Notes under the pieces: model-generated
What the model was told of the DNA's origin: nothing
Database searches by the model: none
What the model saw: the letters and a program-made list of their open reading frames with translations, nothing else
Program-made: the position numbers and the translations under genes
Part shown: positions 21,176 to 34,900 of the stretch, piece by piece
How positions within the stretch are numbered: position 1 is the stretch's first letter
Layout: each line of letters begins with the position of its first letter
DNA from: Arcuatula senhousia
Lineage: Eukaryota; Mollusca; Bivalvia; Mytilida; Mytilidae
NCBI GenBank assembly: GCA_963971305.1
Contig: OZ020313.1
Span: forward strand, 57,670,203 to 57,734,202
DNA: 64,000 nucleotides
Direction: 5' to 3'

Positions 21176-21204
21176 ACTGTTGCATTGATCGGTTCAAGTA
21201 CTGT

Positions 21205-22205
21205 AACCTAGGTAACCCATGACCTATGAACTATAACCCATAACCTATGTTATCCCTTAATCCATGACCAAAGTAAACCCATAACCCTTTACCAAGGTTA
21301 ACCAATAACCCATTAAATAGGTAAACCTTGGTATACCCATAATCCATAACCTAAGTAAACACATAACCCATAACCTAGGTATACCTATAACCCAAACCCA
21401 TAACCCAGGTAAACCCATGATCCATAACACAGCTAAACCCATAACCCATAACCCATAACCCAGGTAAACCCATGGTCCATAACACAGATAAACCCATAAC
21501 CCATAACCCATAACTTACCAATACCAATAACCCATTACCTAAGTATACCCATTACCCATAAACTAGGTAAATCGATATCCCATTACCTAGGTAAACATAT
21601 AACCCATAACCTAGGTTTACCTATAACCCATAACCCAGGTAAACCTATGATCCATAACCCATAACCCATAACCTAGGTAAATGCATAACCCATAACCTTG
21701 GTTAACCCATAACCCAGGTTAACTTATGATTCACAACACAGATAAATCAATAACCCATAACCCATAACCTACCAATACCCATAACCCATTACCTCGGTAT
21801 ACCCATTACCCATAAACTAGGTCCGATAACCCATAACCTAGGTAAACCCATAACCTTTAACCTAGGTTTACCTGTAAGCCATAACCCAGCTAAACTCATG
21901 ATCCATAACACAGATAAACCCATAACCTAGATAAACCCATAACCCATAACCTAGGTAAACCCATAACCCATAACTTGTAGTCTATGTATACCCATAACCC
22001 ATAACCTATACACATTACCAATAAAGTAGGTGTACCAATAACCCATTACCCAGGTGTACCCATAACCCATAACCTAGGTGAACCCATGACCCATGAACCA
22101 TAACCCATAACCTATATAAACCCTCAACCCATGACCCAAGTAAACCCATAACCCATTCCCTAGGTTAACCCATAACCCATTAAATAGGTAAACCTAGGTA
22201 AACCC
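21205..22205 (-). repeat. C-rich telomere-like satellite, unit 1 part b
   Basis: Continuation of the 17701 array, colinear with 44890-46762 of unit 2 once the 867-bp element there is removed. The junction CCATAACCTAGGTATACC (TA at 21376-21377) is the empty site of that element. Confidence 0.93.
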
Positions 22206-22430
22206 ATGTGTAACTGACTGATTGACTGTCTGACTGACTGTGTAGATATTGGACGCCGGAACTATATTAAATTCATATTTTTTTCAGCTAATTGGTTCAA
22301 ATAATGACTGAAGAAGCTATAATCATATAATTTGTCAGAGTCGAAGATCTAATGCTAGTCGGGCAACACATATGTGATCTTTATGAATGTTTTTACAATA
22401 TTGAAACAATTCAGCTGTTTGTAACGTCCA
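22206..22430. repeat. Spacer 2, copy 1: centre of satellite inversion
   Basis: About 225 bp of non-satellite DNA, nearly identical to 46763-46985. It opens with a CTGACTGATTGACTGTCTG microsatellite. C-rich satellite lies to the left and G-rich to the right, so the satellite is arranged as an inverted repeat around it. No gene recognised. Confidence 0.9.
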
Positions 22431-23864
22431 GGTTATGGGTCATGGGTTATGGGTTGACATGTGTCATGGGTATGGGTCTACGTGGGTTATGGGTTGACAT
22501 GGGTCATGGGTTATAGGTATACGTAGGTTATAGGTGTTGGGTTTACTTAGTTTATTGGAAATGGGTATACCTAGGTTATGGGTTATGGGTATACCTAGGT
22601 TATTGGTCATGGGTTATAGTTTAAAAAAAAATCATCATTATCGGTTGTTTTTTAACAGATTTTAAAAAGTAAATGTGTTCAGAAAAGCTCAGAACATGCT
22701 CTTTCTCGTGATGCCCTAAGCCAAGATATAAAAAGTGAAGTTTGTTTCAGTTTTTTTAAAAGCAATCATGTTAAACATCTACGCTTTAAAACTACTAGCC
22801 CCTTTCTTATGGGTTCACATGGGTCATGGGTCATGAGTTTACGTGGGTTATTTTTCATGGATCATGGGTTTACCTGGGTTATGGGTAATAGGTCTACCTA
22901 GGTTATGGGTTTACCTGGGTTATGGGTTATAGGTATACCTATGTTATGGGTGACCGTTTTACATAGGTTATTGGTAATGGGTAGACCTAGGTTATGGCTT
23001 ATGGGTATATTTAGGTTATTGGTCATGAGTAATAGGTTTACTTGGGTCATGGGTGAAAGATTTATCTAGATTATGGGTCATGAGTTATAGGTTGACATTG
23101 GTCATGGGTCATGGGTTTACATGAGTTATGGTTTATGGGTCATGGGTTATAGGTTTACCTAGGGTATGGGTGATGGGTTTACTTAGTTAATTGATAATGG
23201 GTATACCTAGATTATGGGTCATGGGTCATGGGTTTACTTGGGTCATGGGTTAAGGGTCTACCTAGGTTATGGGTCATGGGTAATGGGTTCACATGGGTCA
23301 TGGGTCATGGGTTACGTAGGTTATAGTTCATGGGTCATGGGTTTACTTGGGTTCTGGGTTATAGGTTTAACTAGGTTATGGGTGATGGGTTAACTTAGTT
23401 CATTAATAATGGGTATACCTAGGTTATGGGTTATGGGTATACCTAGGTTATGGGTCATGGGTTATGGGTTCACTTGGGTCATGGGTTAAGATTCTACCTA
23501 GGTTATGGGTCATGGGTTATGGGTTCACATGGGTCATGGGTCATGGGTTACGTAGGTTATGGTTCATTAGTCATGGGTTTACCTGGGTTATTGGTTATAG
23601 GTTAACTAGTTTATGGGTGATGGGTTTACTTAGTTTATTGATAATGGGTATACCTAGGTTATGGGTGATGGGTTTACTTAGTTTATTGGAAATGGGTATA
23701 CCTAGGTTATGGGTGATGGGTTTACTTAGTTTATTGGAAATGGGTATACCTAGGTTATGGGTTATGGGTATACCTAGGTTATTGGTCATGGGTTATAGTT
23801 TTGAAAAAAATAAAATCATCATATCTCGGTTATTTTTTAACCGATTTTAAAAAGTAAATGTGTT

Positions 23865-26800
23865 CCGAAAAGCTCGGAACATGCTCTTTCTCGTGATGCC
23901 CTAAGCCAAGCTATAAAAAGTAAAGTTTGTTCCGTTTTTTTTTTTAAAGCAATCATGTTAAACATCTACGTTTTAAACTACTAGCCCCTTTCTTATGGGT
24001 TCACATGGGTCATGGGTCTTGAGTTTACGTGGGTTATTTTTCTTGGGTCATGGATTTACCTGGGTTATGGGTAATAGGTCTACCTAGGTTATGGGTCATG
24101 GGTTTACCTGGGTTATGGGTTATGGGTTCACTTGGGTCATGGGTTAAGGGTCTACCTAGGTTATGGGTCATGGGTTATGGGTTCACATGGGTCATGGAGT
24201 CATGGGTTACGTAGGTTATGGTTCATTGGTCATGGGTTTACCTGGGTTATGGGTTATAGGTTAACTAGTTTATGGGTGATGGGTTTACTTAGTTTATTGA
24301 TAATGGATATACCTAGGTTATGGGTGATGGGTTTACTTAGTTTATTGGAAATGGGTATACCTAGGTTATGGGTTATGGGTATACCTAGGTTATTGGTCAT
24401 GGGTTATAGTTTAAAAAAAAATAAAATCATCATATCTCGGTTGTTTTTAACCGATTTTAAAAAGTAAATGTGTTCCGAAAAGCTCGGAACATGCTCTTTC
24501 TCGTGATGCCCTAAGCCAAGCTATAAAAGGTGATGTTTGTTCCTTTTTTTTTTAAAGCAATTATGTTAAACATCTACGTTTTAAACTACTAGCCCCTTAC
24601 TTATGGGTTCACATGGGTCATGGGTCATGAGTTTACGATGGTTATTTTTCATGGGTCATGGGTTTACCTGCAATATGGGTAATAGGTCTACCTAGGTTAT
24701 GGGTCATGGGTTTACCTGGGTTATGGGTTATAGGTATACCTAGGTTATGGGTGACCGGTTTAATTAGGTTATTGGTAATGGGTAGACTTAGGTTATGGCT
24801 TATGGGTAGATTTAGGTTATGGGTCATGAGTAATAGGTTTTCTGGGTCATGGGTGAATGATTTATCTAGATTATGGGTCATGAGTTATAGGTTGACATGG
24901 GTCATGGGTCATGGGTTTACAGGGTATATGGTTTATGGGTCATGGGTTATAGGTTAACCTAGGTTATGGGTGATGGGTTTACCTAGTTTATTGATAATGG
25001 GTATACCTAGATTATGGGTCATGGGTTATAGGTTTACTTGGGTCATGGGTTAAGGGTCTACCTAGGTTATGGGTCATGGGTTATGGGTTCACATGGGTCA
25101 TGGGTCATGGGTTACGTAGGTTATGGTTCATTAGTCATGGGTTTACCTGGGTTATGGGTTATAGGTTAACTAGTCTATGGGTGATTGGTTTACTTAGTTT
25201 ATTGATAAAGGGTATACCTAGGTTATGGGTGATGGGTTTACTTAGTTTATTGGAAATGGGTATACCTAGGTTATGGGTGATGGGTTTACTTAGTTTATTG
25301 GAAATAGGTATACCTAGGTTATGGGTTATGGGTATACCTAGGTTATTGGTCATGGGTTATAGTTTTAAAAAAAATAAAATCATCATATCTCGGTTGTTTT
25401 TAACCGATTTTAAAAAGTAAATGTGTTCCGAAAAGCTCCGAACATGCTCTTTCTCGTGATGCCCTAAGCCAAGCTATAAAAAGTAAAGTTTGTTCCGTTT
25501 TTTTTTAAAAGCAATCATGTTAAACATCTACGTTTTAAACTACTAGCCCCTTTCTTATGGGTTCACATGGGTCATGGGTCTTGAGTTTACGTGGGTTATT
25601 TTTCTTGGGTCATGGATTTACCTGGGTTATGGGTAATAGGTCTACCTAGGTTATGGGTCATGGGTTTACCTGGGTTATGGGTTATAGGTATACCTATGTT
25701 ATGGGTGACCTGTTTACATAGGTTATTGGTAATGGGTAGACCTAGGTTATGGCTTATGGGTAGATTTAGGTTATGGGTCATGAGTAATAGGTTTACTTGG
25801 GTCATGGGTGAAAGATTTATCTAGATTATGGGTCATGAGTTATAGGTTGACATGGGTCATGGGTCATGGGTTTACATGGGTTATGGTTTATGGGTCATGG
25901 GTTATAGGTTTACCTAGGTTATGGATGATGGGTTTACTTAGTTAATTGATAATGGGTATGCCTAGATTATGGGTCATGGGTTATGGGTTGACTTGGGTCA
26001 TGGGTTAAGGGTCTACCTAGGTTATGGGTCATGGGTTATGGGTTCACATGGGTCATGGGTCATGGGTTACGTAGGTTATGGTTCATGGGTCATGTGTTTA
26101 CCTGGGTTATGGGTTATATGTTTACCTAGGTTATGGGTGATGGGTTAACTTAGTTCATTTATAAAGGGTATACCTAGGTTATGGGTTATGGGTATACCTA
26201 GGTTATGCGTCATGGGTTATGGGTTCACTTGGGTCATGGGTTAAGGGTCTACCTAGGTTATGGGTCATGGGTTATGGGTTCACATGGGTCATGGAGTCAT
26301 GGGTTACGTAGGTTATGGTTCATTGGTCATGGGTTTACCTGGGTTATAGGTTATAGGTTAACTAGTTTATGGGTGATGGGTTTACTTAGTTTATTGATAA
26401 TGTATATACCTAGGTTATGGGTGAAGGGTTTGCTTAGTTTATTGGAAATGGGTATACCTAGGTTATGGGTTATGGGTATACCTAGGTTATTGGTCATGGG
26501 TTATAGTTTTGAAAAAAATAAAATCATCATATCTCGGTTATTTTTTAACCGATTTTAAAAAGTAAATGTGTTCCGAAAAGCTCGGAACATGCTCTTTCTC
26601 GTGATGCCCTAAGCCAAGCTATAAAAAGTAAAGTTTGTTCCGTTTTTATTTTAAAAGCAATCATGTTAAACATCTACGTTTTAAACTACTAGCCCCTTTC
26701 TTATGGGTTCACATGGGTCATGGGTCTTGAGTTTACGTGGGTTATTTTTCTTGGGTCATGGATTTACCTGGGTTATGGGTAATAGGTCTACCTAGGTTAT

Positions 26801-29800
26801 GGGTCATGGGTTTACCTGGGTTATGGGTTATGTGTTCACTTGGGTCATGGGTTAAGGGTCTACCTAGGTTATGGGTCATGGGTTATGGGTTCACATGGGT
26901 CATGGAGTCATGGGTTACGTAGGTTATGGTTCATTGGTCATGGGTTTACCTGGGTTATGGGTTATAGGTTAACTAGTTTATGGGTGATGGGTTTACTTAG
27001 TTTATTGATAATGGATATACCTAGGTTATGGGTGATGGGTTTACTTAGTTAATTGGAAATGGGTATACCTAGGTTATGGGTTATGGGTATACCTAGGTTA
27101 TTGGTCATGGGTTATAGTTTAAAAAAAAATAAAATCATCATATCTCGGTTGTTTTTAACCGATTTTAAAAAGTAAATGTGTTCCGAAAAGCTCGGAACAT
27201 GCTTTTTCTCGTGATGCCCTAAGCCAAGCTATAAAAGGTGATGTTTGTTCCGTTTTTTTTAAAGCAATCATGTTAAACATCTACGTTTTAAACTACTAGC
27301 CCCTTACTTATGGGTTCACATGGGTCATGGGTCATGAGTTTACGATGGTTATTTTTCATGGGTCATGGGTTTACCTGCAATATGGGTAATAGGTCTACCT
27401 AGGTTTTGGGTCATGGGTTTACCTGGGTTATGGGTTATAGGTATACCTAGGTTATGGGTGACCGGTTTAATTAGGTTATTGGTAATGGGTAGACTTAGGT
27501 TATGGCTTATGGGTAGATTTAGGTTATGGGTCATGAGTAATAGGTTTTCTGGGTCATGGGTGAATGATTTATCTAGATTATGGGTCATGAGTTATAGGTT
27601 GACATGGGTCATGGGTCATGGGTTTACAGGGTATATGGTTTATGGGTCATGGGTTATAGGTTAACCTAGGTTATGGGTGATGGGTTTACCTAGTTTATTG
27701 ATAATGGGTATACCTAGATTATGGGTCATGGGTTATAGGTTTACTTGGGTCATGGGTTAAGGGTCTACCTAGGTTATGGGTCATGGGTTATGGGTTCACA
27801 TGGGTCATGGGTCATGGGTTACGTAGGTTATGGTTCATTAGTCATGGGTTTACCTGGGTTATGGGTTATAGGTTAACTAGTCTATGGGTGATTGGTTTAC
27901 TTAGTTTATTGATAAAGGGTATACCTAGGTTATGGGTGATGGGTTTACTTAGTTTATTGGAAATGGGTATACCTAGGTTATGGGTGATGGGTTTACTTAG
28001 TTTATTGGAAATAGGTATACCTAGGTTATGGGTTATGGGTATACCTAGGTTATTGGTCATGGGTTATAGTTTAAAAAAAAATAAAATCATCATATCTCGG
28101 TTGTTTTTTAACCGATTTTAAAAAGTAAATGTGTTCCGAAAAGCTCCGAACATGCTCTTTCTCGTGATGCCCTAAGCCAAGCTATAAAAAGTAAAGTTTG
28201 TTCCGTTTTTTTTTTAAAAGCAATCATGTTAAACATCTACGTTTTAAACTACTAGCCCCTTTCTTATGGGTTCACATGGGTCATGGGTCTTGAGTTTACG
28301 TGGGTTATTTTTCTTGGGTCATGGATTTACCTGGGTTATGGGTAATAGGTCTACCTAGGTTATGGGTCATGGGTTTACCTGGGTTATGGGTTATAGGTAT
28401 ACCTATGTTATGGGTGACCTGTTTACATAGGTTATTGGTAATGGGTAGACCTAGGTTATGGCTTATGGGTAGATTTAGGTTATGGGTCATGAGTAATAGG
28501 TTTACTTGGGTCATGGGTGAAAGATTTATCTAGATTATGGGTCATGAGTTATAGGTTGACATGGGTCATGGGTCATGGGTTTACATGGGTTATGGTTTAT
28601 GGGTCATGGGTTATAGGTTTACCTAGGTTATGGATGATGGGTTTACTTAGTTAATTGATAATGGGTATGCCTAGATTATGGGTCATGGGTTATGGGTTGA
28701 CTTGGGTCATGGGTTAAGGGTCTACCTAGGTTATGGGTCATGGGTTATGGGTTCACATGGGTCATGGGTCATGGGTTACGTAGGTTATGGTTCATGGGTC
28801 ATGGGTTTACCTGGGTTATGGGTTATATGTTTACCTAGGTTATGGGTGATGGGTTAACTTAGTTCATTTATAAAGGGTATACCTAGGTTATGGGTTATGG
28901 GTATACCTAGGTTATGCGTCATGGGTTATGGGTTCACTTGGGTCATGGGTTAAGGGTCTACCTAGGTTATGGGTCATGGGTTATGGGTTCACATGGGTCA
29001 TGGAGTCATGGGTTACGTAGGTTATGGTTCATTGGTCATGGGTTTACCTGGGTTATAGGTTATAGGTTAACTAGTTTATGGGTGATGGGTTTACTTAGTT
29101 TATTGATAATGTATATACCTAGGTTATGGGTGAAGGGTTTGCTTAGTTTATTGGAAATGGGTATACCTAGGTTATGGGTTATGGGTATACCTAGGTTATT
29201 GGTCATGGGTTATAGTTTTGAAAAAAATAAAATCATCATATCTCGGTTATTTTTTAACCGATTTTAAAATGTAAATGTGTTCCGAAAAGCTCGGAACATG
29301 CTCTTTCTCGTGATGCCCTAAGCCAAGCTATAAAAAGTAAAGTTTGTTCCGTTTTTATTTTAAAAGCAATCATGTTAAACATCTACGTTTTAAACTACTA
29401 GCCCCTTTCTTATGGGTTCACATGGGTCATGGGTCTTGAGTTTACGTGGGTTATTTTTCTTGGGTCATGGATTTACCTGGGTTATGGGTAATAGGTCTAC
29501 CTAGGTTATGGGTCATGGGTTTACCTGGGTTATGGGTTATGTGTTCACTTGGGTCATGGGTTAAGGGTCTACCTAGGTTATGGGTCATGGGTTATGGGTT
29601 CACATGGGTCATGGAGTCATGGGTTACGTAGGTTATGGTTCATTGGTCATGGGTTTACCTGGGTTATGGGTTATAGGTTAACTAGTTTATGGGTGATGGG
29701 TTTACTTAGTTTATTGATAATGGATATACCTAGGTTATGGGTGATGGGTTTACTTAGTTTATTGGAAATGGGTATACCTAGGTTATGGGTTATGGGTATA

Positions 29801-31990
29801 CCTAGGTTATTGGTCATGGGTTATAGTTTAAAAAAAAATAAAATCATCATATCTCGGTTGTTTTTAACCGATTTTAAAAAGTAAATGTGTTCCGAAAAGC
29901 TCGGAACATGCTCTTTCTCGTGATGCCCTAAGCCAAGCTATAAAAGGTGATGTTTGTTCCGTTTTTTTTTTAAAGCAATCATGTTAAACATCTACGTTTT
30001 AAACTACTAGCCCCTTACTTATGGGTTCACATGGGTCATGGGTCATGAGTTTACGATGGTTATTTTTCATGGGTCATGGGTTTACCTGCAATATGGGTAA
30101 TAGGTCTACCTAGGTTATGGGTCATGGGTTTACCTGGGTTATGGGTTATAGGCATACCTAGGTTATGGGTGACCGGTTTAATTAGGTTATTGGTAATGGG
30201 TAGACTTAGGTTATGGCTTATGGGTAGATTTAGGTTATGGGTCATGAGTAATAGGTTTTCTGGGTCATGGGTGAATGATTTATCTAGATTATGGGTCATG
30301 AGTTATAGGTTGACATGGGTCATGGGTCATGGGTTTACAGGGTATATGGTTTATGGGTCATGGGTTATAGGTTAACCTAGGTTATGGGTGATGGGTTTAC
30401 CTAGTTTATTGATAATGGGTATACCTAGATTATGGGTCATGGGTTATAGGTTTACTTGGGTCATGGGTTAAGGGTCTACCTAGGTTATGGGTCATGGGTT
30501 ATGGGTTCACATGGGTCATGGGTCATGGGTTACGTAGGTTATGGTTCATTAGTCATGGGTTTACCTGGGTTATGGGTTATAGGTTAACTAGTCTATGGGT
30601 GATTGGTTTACTTAGTTTATTGATAATGGGTATACCTAGGTTATGGGTGATGGGTTTACTTAGTTTATTGGAAAAGGGTATACCTAGGTTATGGGTGATG
30701 GGTTTACTTAGTTTATTGGAAATAGGTATACCTAGGTTATGGGTTATGGGTATACCTAGGTTATTGGTCATGGGTTATAGTTTTAAAAAAAATAAAATCA
30801 TCATATCTCGGTTGTTTTTTAACCGATTTTAAAAAGTAAATGTGTTCCGAAAAGCTCCGAACATGCTCTTTCTCGTGATGCCCTAAGTCAAGCTATAAAA
30901 AGTAAAGTTTGTTCTGTTTTTTTTTAAAAGCAATCATGTTAAACATCTACGTTTTAACTACTAGCCCCTTTCTTATGGGTTCACAATGGTCATGGGTCTT
31001 GAGTTTACGTGGGTTATTTTTCTTGGGTCATGGATTTACCTGGGTTATGGGTAATAGGTCTACCTAGGTTATGGGTCATGGGTTTACCTGGGTTATGGGT
31101 TATAGGTATACCTATGTTATGGGTGACCTGTTTACATAGGTTATTGGTAATGGGTAGACCTAGGTTATGGCTTATGGGTAGATTTAGGTTATGGGTCATG
31201 AGTAATAGGTTTACTTGGGTCATGGGTGAAAGATTTATCTAGATTATGGGTCATGAGTTATAGGTTGACATGGGTCATGGGTCATGGGTTTACATGGGTT
31301 ATGGTTTATGGGTCATGGGTTATAGGTTTACCTAGGTTATGGATGATGGGTTTACTTAGTTAATTGATAATGGGTATGCCTAGATTATGGGTCATGGGTT
31401 ATGGGTTTACTTGGGTCATGGGTTAAGGGTCTACCTAGGTTATGGGTCATGGGTTATGGGTTCACATGGGTCATGGGTCATGGGTTACGTAGGTTATGGT
31501 TCATGGGTCATGGGTTTACCTGGGTTATGGGTTATATGTTTACCTAGGTTATGGGTGATGGGTTAACTTAGTTCATTTATAAAGGGTATACCTAGGTTAT
31601 GGGTTATGGGTATACCTAGGTTATGCGTCATGGGTTATGGGTTCACTTGGGTCATGGGTTAAGGGTCTACCTAGGTTATGGGTCATGGGTTATGGGTTCA
31701 CATGGGTCATGGAGTCATGGAATACGTAGGTTATGGTTCATTGGTCATGGGTTTACCTGGGTTATAGGTTATAGGTTAACTAGTTTATGGGTGATGGGTT
31801 TACTTAGTTTATTGATAATGTATATACCTAGGTTATGGGTGAAGGGTTTGCTTAGTTTATTGGAAATGGGTATATTAGGTTATGGGTTATGGGTATACCT
31901 AGGTTATTGGTCATGGGTTATAGTTTAAAAAAAAATAAAATCATCATATCTCGGTTGTTTTTTAACCGATTTTAAGAAGTAAATGTGTTC
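23865..31990 (+). repeat. Higher-order repeat A: 2,708 bp x 3
   Basis: The cassette anchor CCGAAAAGCTC falls at 23865, 24475, 25428, 26573, 27183, 28136, 29282, 29892, 30847 and 31990. The spacings are 610, 953 and 1,145 bp, repeated three times, a period of 2,708-2,709 bp. The third-position cassette always carries the variant CTCCGAAC where the others have CTCGGAAC, which confirms the register. Confidence 0.95.
24405..24600 (+). repeat. Roughly 190-bp cassette of the G-rich satellite (example copy; 26 in window)
   Basis: It begins TAAAATCATCATATCTCGG, passes through an imperfect hairpin (CGGTT...AACCG), a second hairpin CCGAAAAGCTCGG, then TCGTGATGCCCTAAGCC, a T-run, AAGCAATCATGTTAAACATC and CTACTAGCCCC, and returns to satellite. 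Anchors: 22680 (variant), 23865, 24475, 25428, 26573, 27183, 28136, 29282, 29892, 30847, 31990, 32937, 33546, 34502, 35409, 36355, 37302, 37911, 38865, 39772, 40719, 42083, 42912, 47231, 48416 and 49136. No coding frame; function unknown. Confidence 0.92.
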
Positions 31991-34900
31991 CGAAAAGCTC
32001 GGAACATGCTCTTTCTCGTGATTCCCTAAGCCAAGCTATAAAAGGTGATGTTTTTTCCGTTTTTTTTAAAAGCAATCATGTTAAACATCTACGTTTTAAA
32101 CTACTAGCCCCTTACTTATGGGTTCACATGGGTCATGGGTCATGAGTTTACGTGGGTTATTTTTCATGGGTCATGGGTTTACCTGGGTTATGGGTAATAG
32201 GTCTACCTAGGTTATGGGTCATGGGTTTACCTTGGTTATGGGTTATAGGTATACCTAGGTTATGGGTGACCGGTTTAATTAGGTTATTGGTAATGAGTAG
32301 ACTTAGGTTATGGCTTATGGGTAGATTTAGGTTATGGGTCATGAGTAATAGGTTTTCTGGGTCATGGGTGAATGATTTATCTAGATTATGGGTCATGAGT
32401 TATAGGTTGACATGGGTCATGGGTCATGGGTTTACAGGGTTTATGGTTTATGGGTCATGGGTTATAGGTTAACCTAGGTTATGGGTGATGGGTTTACCTA
32501 GTTCATTGATAATGGGTATACCTAGATTATGGGTCATGGGTTATAGGTTTACTTGGGTCATGGGTTAAGGGTCTACCTAGGTTATAGGTCATGGGTTATG
32601 GGTTCACATGGGTCATGGGTTACGTAGGTTATGGTTCATTAGTCATGGGTTTACCTGGGTTATGGGTTATAGGTTAACTAGTTTATGGGTGATGGGTTTA
32701 CTTAGTTTATTGATAATGGGTATACCTAGGTTATGGGTGATGGGTTTACTTAGTTTATTGGAAATGGGTATACCTAGGTTATGGGTGATGGGTTTACTTA
32801 GTTTATTGGAAATGGGTATACCTAGGTTATGGGTTATGGGTATACCTAGGTTATTGGTCATGGGTTATAGTTTTGAAAAAAATAAAATCATCATATCTTA
32901 GTTATTTTTTAACCGATTTTAAAAAGTAAATGTGTTCCGAAAAGCTCGGAACATGCTCTTTCTCGTGATGCCCTAACCCAAGCTATAAAAAGTAAAGTTT
33001 GTTCCGTTTTTTTTTTAAAGCAATCATGTTAAACATCTACGTTTTAAACTACTAGCCCCTTTCTTATGGGTTCACATGGGTCATGGGTCTTGAGTTTACG
33101 TGGGTTATTTTTCTTGGGTCATGGATTTACCTGGGTTATGGGTAATAGGTCTACCTAGGTTATGGGTCATGGGTTTACCTGGGATATGGGTTATGTGTTC
33201 ACTTGGGTCATGGGTTAAGGGTCTACCTAGGTTATGGGTCATGGGTTATGGGTTCACATGGGTCATGGAGTCATGGGTTACGTAGGTTATGGTTCATTGG
33301 TCATGGGTTTACCTGGGTTATGGGTTATAGGTTAACTAGTTTATGGGTGATGGGTTTACTTAGTTTATTGATAATGGATATACCTAGGTTATGGGTGATG
33401 GGTTTACTTAGTTTATTGGAAATGGGTATACCTAGGTTATGGGTTATGGGTATACCTAGGTTATTGGTCATGGGTTATAGTTTAAAAAAAAATAAAATCA
33501 TCATATCTCGGTTGTTTTCAACCGATTTTAAAAAGTAAATGTGTTCCGAAAAGCTCGGAACATGCTCTTTCTCGTGATGCCCTAAGCCAAGCTATAAAAG
33601 GTGATGTTTGTTCCGTTTTTTTTTTTAAAGCAATCATGTTAAACATCTACGTTTTAAACTACTAGCCCCTTACTTATGGGTTCACATGGGTCATGGGTCA
33701 TGAGTTTACGATGGTTATTTTTCATGGGTCATGGGTTTACCTGCAATATGGGTAATAGGTCTACCTAGGTTATGGGTCATGGGTTTACCTGGGTTATGGG
33801 TTATAGGTATACCTAGGTTATGGGTGACCGGTTTAATTAGGTTATTGGTAATGGGTAGACTTAGGTTATGGCTTATGGGTAGATTTAGGTTATGGGTCAT
33901 GAGTAATAGGTTTTCTGGGTCATGGGTGAATGATTTATCTAGATTATGGGTCATGAGCTATAGGTTGACATGGGTCATGGGTCATGGGTTTACAGGGTAT
34001 ATGGTTTATGGGTCATGGGTTATAGGTTAACCTAGGTTATGGGTGATGGGTTTACCTAGTTTATTGATAATGGGTATACCTAGATTATGGGTCATGGGTT
34101 ATAGGTTTACTTGGGTCATGGGTTAAGGGTCTACCTAGGTTATGGGTCATGGGTTATGGGTTCACATGGGTCATGGGTCATGGGTTACGTAGGTTATGGT
34201 TCATTAGTCATGGGTTTACCTGGGTTATGGGTTATAGGTTAACTAGTCTATGGGTGATTGGTTTACTTAGTTTATTGATAATGGGTATACCTAGGTTATG
34301 GGTGATGGGTTTACTTAGTTTATTGGAAATGGGTATACCTAGGTTATGGGTGATGGGTTTACTTAGTTTATTGGAAATAGGTATACCTAGGTTATGGGTT
34401 ATGGGTATACCTAGGTTATTGGTCATGGGTTATAGTTTAAAAAAAAATAAAATCATCATATCTCGGTTGTTTTTTAACCGATTTTAAAAAGTAAATGTGT
34501 TCCGAAAAGCTCCGAACATGCTCTTTCTCGTGATGCCCTAAGCCAAGCTATAAAAAGTAAAGTTTGTTCTGTTTTTTTTTAAAAGCAATCATGTTAAACA
34601 TCTACGTTTTAAACTACTAGCCCCTTTCTTATGGGTTCACATGGGTCATGGGTCTTGAGTTTACGTGGGTTATTTTTCTTGGGTCATGGATTTACCTGGG
34701 TTATGGGTAATAGATCTACCTAGGTTATGGGTCATGGGTTTACCTGGGTTATGGGTTATAGGTATGCCTAGATTATGGGTCATGGGTTATGGGTTGACTT
34801 GGGTCATGGGTTAAGGGTCTACCTAGGTTATGGGTCATGGGTTATGGGTTCACATGGGTCATGGGTCATGGGTTACGTAGGTTATGGTTCATGGGTCATG

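Larger units (their letters stand above)
18318..21204. mobile_element. 2,887-bp inverted-repeat transposon with internal satellite
   Basis: The left end CAGTACTTGAACCGATCA is the exact inverse of the right end, and the match runs 25 bp. TA is duplicated outside (18316-18317 and 21205-21206). The sister units show the uninterrupted site TTATCCATAACCTAGG at 44888 and 51102, so both borders are certain. About 200 bp inside each end are dense subterminal repeats of GATTGATGAC / GGATCGGTGAC words, which could bind a transposase. No transposase frame is present, so the element is non-autonomous. A TA target and CAG ends fit Tc1/mariner-like mobilisation, but the superfamily is an inference. Confidence 0.92.
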
